From contig JAHFDP010000017.1 in assembly GCA_023248955.1 (NCBI GenBank), forward strand, positions 6,485-49,601: a DNA stretch of 43,117 nucleotides, read 5' to 3'. The translations under genes and the position numbers were made by a program. The notes under the pieces were generated by a model that had not been told where the DNA came from, ran no database searches, and was given only the letters and a program-made list of their open reading frames with translations. The stretch is from Deltaproteobacteria bacterium (GTDB lineage: Bacteria > Myxococcota > Myxococcia > Myxococcales > JAHFDP01). Below are positions 15,487 to 23,689 of the stretch, one piece after another (the stretch's first letter is position 1; the number at the start of each line of letters is the position of its first letter).

Positions 15487-16005
15487 CTAAACCAGCCCGC
15501 GGTTGCGGCGAATGATCTCCACTGTCTTCATGTACTCGACGTCCCAAGCCTGCGTGCCTTCCGCCAAGTGCTTGAGCCGCGCCCGCGCTTCGCGATCGAT
15601 CTCTTCGTCCACGTCGAGGAACTTCTTGAAGACCTGGTATATCCGCCGCCGCATGGCGTGATCCTCGGCGTACACTTCTTCCACATTGCGACTGATCAGC
15701 AAGAACTCGATCATCTGATTGATGATGTAGTCGATGCCATCGTCGCCCATCTTGAATCCGCGAACGTCGGCCATCTCACGCTTGACCTGATTGAACTTGG
15801 AGTGGTCGTAGCCGCGCCGCTCGAGCGCCTCACGCGTGGCCGTGTTCACCCGCTCCTCGTTGGCCAGGTACTCCTTGAGGATGGCCGCCATGTCCATTTC
15901 GGCGTCGGCGATGCGCAGCGTTTCGACCTCGACATCGCCCTCTTGCATGAGGGACGCAACCACGTCGCGGGCGATCTGGGGAATGACCTTTGGGTAGAGC
16001 TTCAT
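15487..16005 (-). CDS. DUF507 family protein with internal duplication
   Basis: 172 residues from ATG 16005 (GGAG 9 nt upstream), beginning MKLYPKVIPQIARDVVASLM. All helical, charged, no membrane segment. The second half ends LAEGTQAWDVEYMKTVEII, the characteristic DUF507 ending. The halves (about 5-65 and 90-150) look duplicated: each has IxxLL/SLM, a VE pair, a helix, then L.N/DxEExxxxxxREALE-like segments. The function of the family is unknown. It is encoded between the giant lipoprotein and HMG-CoA reductase with gaps of 78 and 68 bp. Confidence 0.82.
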   Translation of the reverse strand: MKLYPKVIPQIARDVVASLMQEGDVEVETLRIADAEMDMAAILKEYLANEERVNTATREALERRGYDHSKFNQVKREMADVRGFKMGDDGIDYIINQMIEFLLISRNVEEVYAEDHAMRRRIYQVFKKFLDVDEEIDREARARLKHLAEGTQAWDVEYMKTVEIIRRNRGLV

Positions 16006-16083
16006 CGGGCTTCGCTCCGAGTCTTCACAATGGGAATGAACTTTGTAAGGCGAAGCGCCGTGTACGCGCAAGAAAAAGTGCGC

Positions 16084-19000
16084 CTACTGGTGAAAAGAGT
16101 AGAGGCCGGCCGACGTCGTGAAATAGACGGTTTTCTGTCCGCCGACGAACGCCGTGCCCACCGCGGTTGGATCAAAACCGCTTGGAAGGCCCGCGGAGCC
16201 TGCCTTGTAGGCGAGAAAATTTTTCGCGGCGCGCTTGTAACGGTAGATGCCGCCCGCGACGGCCATCCAGATGTCACCCGCAGCGTCTACAGCGATGCCG
16301 CGCACGTCGTTGGAGGGCATGGGCACGGAAGATCCCGTGCTAAGATGGTCGAATCTGGTTGACGCCCACGGCTGATTGATGCCGGGATTGAGGTGTGCGG
16401 CACCGTTGGCCGCCACGCTGGCGCCGGCCGCATTCACCGAGACGCCGCTGCCGATCCAGAGCTCGCTCGAAAGGTAGGGCGCGATGGCGCGGACCTGGTC
16501 GTTCACATTTTGGAAAACGTCGTCGGTCTGCTTGTCGCCCCAGGTGAGCGCGGTGGTTTCGAAGAGGCTCACGTCATTCGCCGCATAGAGATGGCCTGCG
16601 CCGTCGAAGCCGATGGCGTAGTAGCTGTCGACGCACGGCGCGTAGGGCAATGCGCCCGATCCGGCGGGGAAGAGGCAGCTGGCGCCTGAGCGGGATCCCG
16701 CTGGAGAGAAGCGCTGCACGGTGCCGGGATTGGCAGCGGGCATGAGCCACACGTCGCGTTCGGAAGCGACCCAGAGATCGGTGACCGTCGACGCGTTGGA
16801 ACCCGGAGCGAGCGCCAGGGCAGCAATGCCCGCGGGATCGCTGCCACCGCTCGTGTGCAGCGCAAACGGCTCGACCGTGTCGTTGCCACCCGTCCAGTCG
16901 ACGGTGAATCGCCTGAGCGCGTTGGAATTCGCGGCGCCAAACCAGACTCGGCCTTGCTGATCGAACAACGCCGCGCGTACCGCGGACCCTTGTCCCTGAG
17001 ACAGCGTGCGCCAAATCGCGCCATCGTAAACATAGCCGCCGCCGTCGGTGGCCAAGGCCAGCCGGCCACTCGCGTCGACAGAAATGCCGTGCTGGCCCGA
17101 CCAGGCCGAATCGCTGACACCGTTCGTGCCGAAGGCTTGGAGATCGTTGACCGTCACCTGCACGCTAGCCGTCGACGAGCGCGCCGGATTGGACTGACTG
17201 ACCGTGACATCGAACGTGAGTGGCGTGCTGCTCCCGCCTAGCGCCTCGAACGTGGGTGAGGCGCTGGACACTCCGGAAAGTGCCACCGCGTAGGGAGTGC
17301 CGCTGGTTTGCGTCCAATGGTAGTTGAGGTTCGCGTCGCAGTCGGTGGAAACCGATCCGCTTCCGTCGAGCGTCACGTGATCGTCTCGGAACACTTGGAA
17401 CGATGAGCCGGCGTTGGCGCTGGGCGAGCGCTTGATCGTTACCGCCGACGAGGTAACCGCCGCCGTAATGGCCGCTGCTCCGGTGTTGTGATCCGTTCCC
17501 GTGGCGTTCCCGCGAAAGGCCACGGCGCACGGATTGGTTGCGACATAGGTCCAGGTGAAACTCCGCGAGCTGCCGCCGCTGATGGACGCGCGCGTGCTGG
17601 GTTGCGCCGACAGCGTCGCCGAACCGCTTCCCGAAAGTGTCAAGGCGCTCGGCAAAACGTTGTCGGCGGTGGATGCGCCGCTGGCGTTGGAGACCGCCAT
17701 GGTGACGGTGATGGTGTTGTTCGAGGCGTTGTCGGTCTGCACGATGGAAGGACCAACAGCGAGGATCGCAGTCAGCGCCGGCGGTGACTGCACGAGGAGC
17801 GTCCCGGCTTGCGACACCGTGCCCGCGCTTGTTCCGGAGTTGGCGTCGACCGCGGTCGCGCTGGCGCTGATCACCACGTTGCCGAGCGTCGCGGCCTTGG
17901 AAACCGCGACCGTAAAGGCCAACTGTGCCGTGGCGCCGCTGGCGAGCGATGGCAGCGCGCCCGAGAGCGTGGATGTATATTGAGTGGATACATCACCTCC
18001 ACTCAGTGTAAAGAGAAGCCCCGCGGCAGTGACGTTGGCGTTGGCCCCGCCGGTGTTGCGAATCTGCGCCACCACCGAAAGGCCCTGCTGCCCCACTGTC
18101 GCCGAGAGCGGAACGGCGACGCTGGTCATGGAGAATTTGGCCGGCGTCTGCACGATCCACTGTCCCTTGCTGGACACGGTGGCTGCCGGCGATCCCACGG
18201 CGGCGGCGCCGGTGTTGTCATCGCTGCCCGTCGCCATGGCATCGAGGGTAATCACGCCGGTTGGCGCCGAAGCAGACACGGCCACGGAGTAGGCCAACGC
18301 AACGCTTTTGTTGCCGCTCACACTCGATGGATTTCCAGCGACCGGCGTCGCTGTAAAAGCGCTCCCGACCGAAACGCCGCTGCTTTTGAAAATTGGCGTC
18401 ACCGACAAAAGATCAAGTTTGGCCTCGCCCACATTCGTGACCGTGACGGTCAATGCCGCCGTGTTTTGCCCTTGGCTGACCGTGGCGTTCGCCGTAGGAG
18501 AAGGCCCCACCGCGCTCAGCACCAACTGCGCGCGGCTCTGCACCATCCAGTTGCCCGGCGACTCGGGACCTGTAACCACGAGTATGTTGCTCTGGGAATC
18601 GTGCGCGGAAATCGCCGCGCCCACGGTGACCGCGCCGCTCGTTGCGCCACTGGAAACGCCGACGGTATAGCCAAGCGTGACCGATCCGCCCGCCGGAACG
18701 GTGGTGGCGTTGTTGGAATCTGCGGTGACCGTAAAATCGCTCTGCGCATCGTTGGTCGCCGCGCGCGTGAAGGTTAGCGCCGCCGACTGGATGGTCGCGT
18801 CCAGCGCTTTGCTGTTGCTGGCCGTCACCGTCACGCGCAAGTTTTGTTGCCCCTTGCTGACGAACGCCTGTGGAACCGTCACTGCGCCGATGGCCACCTG
18901 GGCATTGGGCGACACCGTCCAACTGGCGGTGTGCGGCGCAGCAGTTGGTGCGTCGATCGTGGACTTGGAATTGTCGTCCAACGCGGCTATCGCGCCGTCA

Positions 19001-22000
19001 AGAATCACCGCGGTGTTGGCCAGCGCGCCCGCGTGAACTTGGACCGCAAGCTGCACCGACGCAGTCGTTCCGCCCAAGATGGTCACGTTCTGACTAGTTG
19101 TGGTTACCGTGTAGTCACCACTCCGATCGGCTCCGGAAGCCTTGAACGAGAGCGTCGCGGCCGTCACATCCGCCAGCGCGCCGCCCAGATTCTGCACCTG
19201 CGCGGTGACCACCACTGCTGATTGTCCTTGGGTCACCGACGTGGGCGCGCTGAGCGAAGCAAGCACAATCTGCGCCGGCGACTGCACGGCCCAGCTGGCC
19301 ACGAAGCCCGACGCCACCGCCGCCGTGGTCGAGGAATTTTTATCGGCCCCCGAAACGCTCGCGGAGAGACTTACGGTGCGCGGCGCCGCGGTGGCGCTGA
19401 CGGCGCATAAGTACACGAGCGTCACGGGATTTCCGCTGGTGACGAATCCAGCGTTGCTGGCGTCCGCCGTGCAGACATAGTCGCTCGTCACATCCGCCTT
19501 CGTGTCCGCGGCTTGGAAGCTGAGCGTCACCGGCTTCGCTGCATCGAGCACAAACGTTGCTTCGCCGCTGTTGGTCACGGTCACGGCGACTCGGGCGGCC
19601 GCTTCACCGCTGCTCACGCTGGCATCGGCGACGATGGACGAGACGGAGTGCTTCGCCGCCGTCTGCACCGTCCACATCGCGGCAACACCGGTCGGAAACG
19701 TGGGCGATGCATCCGTCCCCGCGTTGGCGTCGGTGGCGGAAATGCGCGGATCGATGCTGGTCAGTCCGGACGCCGCATTGGCGTGCACCGCGACTTGAAA
19801 GCTCACCGTGGCAACGCCGTCGTTTCCGGAGACCGCCGCGTCCACTGTCGTTGGATTCTTGGCCGACGGCGTGACGTCGTAGTCACTCGTGGCGTCCACG
19901 CTCCCGCGCGTGAACGTCAACTTCGTCGCGGTGAGATTCGCTGCGGCGCCTCCTGCGTTCGTCACTTTGACCAGCACGGTGGCCACCTGTCCCTGCGAAA
20001 CAGCACCGGTGGCCGAGGTGGTCACTGTGGACACAACGAGGCTGGGTGGCGATTGAATGAGCAGCGTTGCCGCGCTGGTGGCGTCCGTGGACGCGGCGAG
20101 TTGGGTCGAGGTGTCGTTGTTGTCGGTGGCAGAAATCGTCGCGTTGAGGGTGTCGGCCTGCAGCGTCGCGCCAGCCTTAACCAGCACGGTGAAATGGAGC
20201 GTGGTGACTTTTCCACCGGGAGCCGCCAGCGGCAACGAGTCGATCGGCGTGATAACGAAATCGTTATCGGCCCCTTTGCTCCCGGCGGTGAACCCCAGCG
20301 TGGCGGCGGTGAGCTGCGCGCCCGCTTCGCCGCTGTTTTGCACATCGATGCTCACGTCGGTGTTGGTACCCGCCGTTGCGGAGGACGGAGCATGAATCGC
20401 GAGCACCTGAATTTGCGCCGCCGATTGAATCGTGAGGAGCGCCGATCGCGATCCGTTGGCGGTGACCGGCTGAATCGCGGCATCTTGCAGCGTAGCGTTT
20501 CCGATAAGCGCCAGCGCGCCCCGCTGCGTCGCCGAGTAGGTCCACGTAAACGTCGCCGCACCGCCCGACGAGAGCGAAGCAATGCTGGCGGGATTCGGAC
20601 CAGACACCAACGAGGCCTTGGCGTTGCCGTCGGTCGTGAGTGGACTCGGGCTCACCGTGGTAATGGCCCCAGCGCTTTGGTTGGTCACCGTCATGGTGAC
20701 GTTGAAGTTCTGACCGACGTTGGCAGCGCAAGCACCGGCGCAACGTTCGGGAGCAACGGCGAGCGCGGTGAATACTTTCGTGATCGGTTGCAATACAAGC
20801 GGCGCGGAGGTGGTGTTGGCCTGCTTGGGCGTCCGATCCGCATGATCGAGACCCACCACCGCCGCGGACAGCACCACGGTCCCGGCGGCCTGCGCGGTGT
20901 AGGTGAAGGCGAAATCTTGCGCGGAACCTGCGGCGATCGAGACCGCCGGAGGAACAACACCCTTGCGCGAAACGATGCCATCGCCGCTGTTTTTAGAGAG
21001 CGTCACAGTCACGTTGTCGGCCGCCACGCCACCGGGATTGGCCACGTGCACCACCACGCCAAAGTCGCGCCCCACATCGACGGGCGACGGCGTGGCCAGG
21101 AAGGTGGCCACCAGCGTGGCCGACTTGGCGATGGTCACGTCCTGCGATTGCGCACCTGCGGGGCTGGCCACCGCGGCGTTGTTGTTGGCGTCTACGCCGG
21201 CCACGCCGTCGAGCGAAAAATGGAGCGTGCCCGGCGCGCGCGCTTGAAAAATCCATTTGAGCTGCTGCGTTTTTCCGCTCTCGACATCCACCGTTGCGGG
21301 GATTGGCCCAGTGCCGGCATCGATGAGCGACGTGTCGCTCGGGGTGAGTGTTCCGGGCGTGACGGCTTTCGCCGTGGCCCCGCCGCTGTTGGTCACCAGC
21401 GCCACGACTTCGAACGTCTGCCCAGTTGCTACGACGTTGTCGGACGGCGCGAGGAGCGTCACCGTCAATGCCGGCGACGCCTCTACCGTGACCTGTGTTG
21501 TCACGGTTGCGGTTGCGCCATCCGAATCCGTCAGCGTCAGCGTCAGCTTGTGTTTGCCGCTCGCCAGATGAACGGTAACCGGATTTGCTGGGTCGAGGTT
21601 GCCTATCTTGAGCGCGGTGGTGTTGCCCTCCTCGCTCCAATTGAACTGCACGGGATCACCGTCCACGTCGCCGCAGGCCGACATGTCGAGCGTAACGGCC
21701 GCGGCGCCGCTGGAATCGGCGGTCGCGAAAAGCGTGTCGTGGACTTTGGCGAAGGGCACAGCATTGTTGATCTGCACGTCGAGCGGTTTCTCGTCTTGCG
21801 CCTTGCCGTCGCTGACGGTGAGCAGCAAATGATGCAACCCCTTGGGCAGCCCGACGGTTGACTTGACATTATTCGAGAGCGTGGTTTCGCCCTCCTTCCA
21901 CGCATACGTCAGCGGATCGCCGTCCGGATCACTCGACGCACTGCCGTCGAGCAGCACAGACGTCTTCGGTGCATTGGCGGTCAGCGTCTGATTCGCGCCC

Positions 22001-22188
22001 GGCACGGCGAGCGGCGCCTGGTTGAGCACAGAGCCGTTCGCCACGCACGTGTCGGTCGCGGTGTCGCAAAAAAATCCGGCGGCGCATTGGCGCGCGGCAT
22101 CGCATTTCTTGCCGGTGAGTTGCGTGGAAGCGAGGCGCGTTCCGCACGCGGTCAGCGCCAGTGCAACGAGGAGTAAATTTTTCATCAC
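16084..22188 (-). CDS. Giant repetitive surface lipoprotein (PKD, CARDB-like repeats, propeller)
   Basis: 2034 residues. The signal peptide ends in the lipobox LALTAC. A small Cys-rich knot follows (CDAARQCAAGFFCDTATDTC), then two PKD-like domains (about 58-240; LLDGSASSDPDGDPLTYAWK). Eleven CARDB-like immunoglobulin repeats of ~122 residues span about 240-1590, each opening like SPAQIVLASLSAP with VTVTNxG and ISATDxN motifs. A further PKD/REJ-like domain (VTLDGSGSVSTDCDANLNYH) precedes a C-terminal ~330-residue propeller resembling sensor 'two-component propeller' blades (DVRGIAVDAAGDIWMAVAGG). Likely an adhesin or scaffold on the outer surface. Its ATG overlaps the upstream stop by 4 nt (ATGA). 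Confidence 0.88.
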   Translation of the reverse strand: MMKNLLLVALALTACGTRLASTQLTGKKCDAARQCAAGFFCDTATDTCVANGSVLNQAPLAVPGANQTLTANAPKTSVLLDGSASSDPDGDPLTYAWKEGETTLSNNVKSTVGLPKGLHHLLLTVSDGKAQDEKPLDVQINNAVPFAKVHDTLFATADSSGAAAVTLDMSACGDVDGDPVQFNWSEEGNTTALKIGNLDPANPVTVHLASGKHKLTLTLTDSDGATATVTTQVTVEASPALTVTLLAPSDNVVATGQTFEVVALVTNSGGATAKAVTPGTLTPSDTSLIDAGTGPIPATVDVESGKTQQLKWIFQARAPGTLHFSLDGVAGVDANNNAAVASPAGAQSQDVTIAKSATLVATFLATPSPVDVGRDFGVVVHVANPGGVAADNVTVTLSKNSGDGIVSRKGVVPPAVSIAAGSAQDFAFTYTAQAAGTVVLSAAVVGLDHADRTPKQANTTSAPLVLQPITKVFTALAVAPERCAGACAANVGQNFNVTMTVTNQSAGAITTVSPSPLTTDGNAKASLVSGPNPASIASLSSGGAATFTWTYSATQRGALALIGNATLQDAAIQPVTANGSRSALLTIQSAAQIQVLAIHAPSSATAGTNTDVSIDVQNSGEAGAQLTAATLGFTAGSKGADNDFVITPIDSLPLAAPGGKVTTLHFTVLVKAGATLQADTLNATISATDNNDTSTQLAASTDATSAATLLIQSPPSLVVSTVTTSATGAVSQGQVATVLVKVTNAGGAAANLTATKLTFTRGSVDATSDYDVTPSAKNPTTVDAAVSGNDGVATVSFQVAVHANAASGLTSIDPRISATDANAGTDASPTFPTGVAAMWTVQTAAKHSVSSIVADASVSSGEAAARVAVTVTNSGEATFVLDAAKPVTLSFQAADTKADVTSDYVCTADASNAGFVTSGNPVTLVYLCAVSATAAPRTVSLSASVSGADKNSSTTAAVASGFVASWAVQSPAQIVLASLSAPTSVTQGQSAVVVTAQVQNLGGALADVTAATLSFKASGADRSGDYTVTTTSQNVTILGGTTASVQLAVQVHAGALANTAVILDGAIAALDDNSKSTIDAPTAAPHTASWTVSPNAQVAIGAVTVPQAFVSKGQQNLRVTVTASNSKALDATIQSAALTFTRAATNDAQSDFTVTADSNNATTVPAGGSVTLGYTVGVSSGATSGAVTVGAAISAHDSQSNILVVTGPESPGNWMVQSRAQLVLSAVGPSPTANATVSQGQNTAALTVTVTNVGEAKLDLLSVTPIFKSSGVSVGSAFTATPVAGNPSSVSGNKSVALAYSVAVSASAPTGVITLDAMATGSDDNTGAAAVGSPAATVSSKGQWIVQTPAKFSMTSVAVPLSATVGQQGLSVVAQIRNTGGANANVTAAGLLFTLSGGDVSTQYTSTLSGALPSLASGATAQLAFTVAVSKAATLGNVVISASATAVDANSGTSAGTVSQAGTLLVQSPPALTAILAVGPSIVQTDNASNNTITVTMAVSNASGASTADNVLPSALTLSGSGSATLSAQPSTRASISGGSSRSFTWTYVATNPCAVAFRGNATGTDHNTGAAAITAAVTSSAVTIKRSPSANAGSSFQVFRDDHVTLDGSGSVSTDCDANLNYHWTQTSGTPYAVALSGVSSASPTFEALGGSSTPLTFDVTVSQSNPARSSTASVQVTVNDLQAFGTNGVSDSAWSGQHGISVDASGRLALATDGGGYVYDGAIWRTLSQGQGSAVRAALFDQQGRVWFGAANSNALRRFTVDWTGGNDTVEPFALHTSGGSDPAGIAALALAPGSNASTVTDLWVASERDVWLMPAANPGTVQRFSPAGSRSGASCLFPAGSGALPYAPCVDSYYAIGFDGAGHLYAANDVSLFETTALTWGDKQTDDVFQNVNDQVRAIAPYLSSELWIGSGVSVNAAGASVAANGAAHLNPGINQPWASTRFDHLSTGSSVPMPSNDVRGIAVDAAGDIWMAVAGGIYRYKRAAKNFLAYKAGSAGLPSGFDPTAVGTAFVGGQKTVYFTTSAGLYSFHQ
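17440..21480 (-). repeat. Eleven tandem CARDB-like repeat units in the giant lipoprotein gene
   Basis: About 4 kb encoding eleven consecutive ~122-residue units. Similarity is clear in protein but diverged in DNA: unit heads include SPALTV, SATLVA, AAQIQV, PPSLVV, AAKHSV, PAQIVL, NAQVAI, RAQLVL, PAKFSM and PPALTA. This indicates old duplication rather than recent slippage. Boundaries are approximate. Confidence 0.75.
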
Positions 22189-23186
22189 GGACTCCCAGCG
22201 AGATCGAAGCCGACCAGGACAAGCCCCAGGGCGCCGAGGCCAGCACTGGCGCCAAACGTGATGCGCGAAGCCGTGGCCAACGTTTGTGCTTGATTCAAAT
22301 CATTGGCGTAGTCGACTTGGATGTCGGTGCTGTCCGCTTGGTGCTCGTAGGTCTGTTTCGACATCTGCAATCCGGCCCCCGTACCTGCGAGCGCGGCGGC
22401 GACACCGAGGCAAGTCCAGGTGGGCCAACGAATACGCGCCAACCTGCCGGGCCTGGCGGCCGCGGATTCGGGGGCAGGAATCGGCGCCGGTTCGGCAGGA
22501 ATCGGCTCCGGCGCCACGACTACTTTCGGCGGCGGCGGATCGGGCAACTGCACCAAAACCGGCGCCTCGCCGATGTGTGGCGCCTGCACGGTACCGCTAC
22601 CCGATTCGAGGTGAATGTCGATGTCGAGCGATCGCCCCGACGAAAGTCCAAAGGTGCGCTCGACGGTTTTGCGGCCCTTCATGGTCACGCGCAACGTGTG
22701 CTGCCCGGGCGGCAACTCTTGCGCCGCCGGCGTCGCACCGACGCTCTTGTCGTCGATCTCCACGCGCGCACCGTTCGGCGTCGAGTAGATGGCCACCTGC
22801 GACAACCCCTTCGCCGCCAGCGCGACTTCCAGGTTCTTCACCGCGATTCCTATTTCAGTACGCTCGGCCGCGCTCTTCGGTAACGCCCGCACGTAGTCGC
22901 GGTAGGTGCGCAGGGCTCCGGAAATGTCGCCCATTTTTTCATACGCCTGCGCAATGTTGAAGAGCAGCTTCGGGTTGGGATCGTACGCATAGGCGTCTTG
23001 AAATTCGCGGATGGCGTCTTGGTAACGCGCCTCGCGATAAAACGTTTTCCCAGCGGAGAAGTGAATTTTGGCGCGGGCCTTGGCGTCTTCACCCGCGTGC
23101 GCGGCACCGGAAAAAGAAAACGCAAGGAGGCCGGCGAAAAGAAGTCCCCAACTACTTTTCTGCAGCGTACGGATCCTGGAGATCAT
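22185..23186 (-). CDS. TPR-PEGA envelope protein
   Basis: 333 residues from ATG 23186. The signal peptide ends AHA|GED. Two or three TPR units span about 33-100 (FSAGKTFYREARYQDAIREF; LLFNIAQAYEKMGDISGALR). A PEGA domain follows (about 130-195: VAIYSTPNGARVEIDDKSVG, LPPGQHTLRVTMKG), then a Pro/Ala/Glu linker and two hydrophobic helices (TWTCLGVAAALAGTGAGLQ and ASAGLGALGLVLVGF). PEGA domains are common in myxobacterial surface and S-layer-linked proteins. It starts inside the 3' end of the upstream PEGA lipoprotein gene (35-nt overlap) and its stop overlaps the giant lipoprotein start, so the three genes form one translation-coupled unit. Confidence 0.86.
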   Translation of the reverse strand: MISRIRTLQKSSWGLLFAGLLAFSFSGAAHAGEDAKARAKIHFSAGKTFYREARYQDAIREFQDAYAYDPNPKLLFNIAQAYEKMGDISGALRTYRDYVRALPKSAAERTEIGIAVKNLEVALAAKGLSQVAIYSTPNGARVEIDDKSVGATPAAQELPPGQHTLRVTMKGRKTVERTFGLSSGRSLDIDIHLESGSGTVQAPHIGEAPVLVQLPDPPPPKVVVAPEPIPAEPAPIPAPESAAARPGRLARIRWPTWTCLGVAAALAGTGAGLQMSKQTYEHQADSTDIQVDYANDLNQAQTLATASRITFGASAGLGALGLVLVGFDLAGSP

Positions 23187-23598
23187 CGAGTTTGTAATCC
23201 TCGGCAGGTTCGGGCGTTGGCGCCACCGCGTGCGACGCTTTGGCGAGGGCGAGAGTAATGCGCTGATCGCGATCGAAGTGGACGATGCGTTCGATGGGCT
23301 GGTAGCCGGCCAAGGTAACGCGCAACTTGGCCGAAGCAATTTCCGAGTGCGGCTCTTTGACCGAAATGGGCGTGACCCCGAGCGACTGCGTATCGAGTTG
23401 CACCGCTGCACCCTGCGGCTCGGTCTCCACGGAGAGCTGAATGCGGCGAGGTTGTGCTGCCGCGGGCCGCGCGGGTTCTGGAACTACTGGGGCGGCGCTA
23501 CCGGAAAGATGCAACGTCACCTCTTCGCCGTTGCGATCGGAATGCGTGCACCCAAGCACCGTGAATCCGAGCGCGAAGAGTGGCCATGCGATGCGCAT
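23152..23598 (-). CDS. PEGA-domain lipoprotein
   Basis: 148 residues from ATG 23598 (alternatives 23610 and 23637). The signal peptide MRIAWPLFALGFTVLGC ends in a lipobox Cys. After a Pro/Ala-rich linker, residues ~57-120 form a PEGA domain (VETEPQGAAVQLDTQSLGVT, LRVTLAGYQPIERIVHF). The C-terminus is acidic (EDYKLDDLQDPYAAEK). First gene of the PEGA lipoprotein / TPR-PEGA / giant lipoprotein unit. It is divergent from the TMTC-like glycosyltransferase gene; the ~92 bp between them must hold both promoters. Confidence 0.8.
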   Translation of the reverse strand: MRIAWPLFALGFTVLGCTHSDRNGEEVTLHLSGSAAPVVPEPARPAAAQPRRIQLSVETEPQGAAVQLDTQSLGVTPISVKEPHSEIASAKLRVTLAGYQPIERIVHFDRDQRITLALAKASHAVAPTPEPAEDYKLDDLQDPYAAEK

Positions 23599-23676
23599 CC
23601 AGTCCACCATGATCAGGCCACAAACCGCTCGACGCAAGCAATGCGCCCGCCAAGCTCCGAGGTGTGTAGGTGGGTG

Positions 23677-23682
23677 TAGACT
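23677..23682 (+). promoter_or_regulatory. Candidate -10 of a leaderless transcript (TMTC-like gene)
   Basis: TAGACT ends 7 nt before the ATG at 23690. No Shine-Dalgarno sequence is present between them, and no good -35 is seen. It fits the TANNNT-N6/7-start pattern. Confidence 0.35.
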
Positions 23683-23689
23683 CGCTAAA

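Noticed and set aside
14255-15490. 411-codon plus-strand frame opposite HMG-CoA reductase
   Set aside because: Antisense shadow; the minus-strand frame holds all catalytic residues of class II HMG-CoA reductase.
16665-17000. Sensor histidine kinase suggested by the propeller in the giant lipoprotein
   Set aside because: The propeller is C-terminal and followed directly by the stop; there is no histidine-kinase or membrane domain.
17981-18005. TGAGTGGA...TCCACTCA inverted repeat inside the giant lipoprotein gene
   Set aside because: 8-bp arms with a 9-bp spacer are expected by chance in a 6-kb repetitive gene, and no adjacent feature supports a role.
17440-21480. Possible CRISPR or DNA-level tandem repeat array
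   Set aside because: The periodicity is about 366 bp and exists mainly at protein level; there are no short identical repeats with unique spacers.
19513-21861. 782-codon plus-strand open frame antisense to the giant lipoprotein gene
   Set aside because: Its translation is Arg/His/Gly-rich with no domain or signal character. It arises from GC-rich codon bias of the real minus-strand gene, whose repeats, lipobox and domains are unmistakable.
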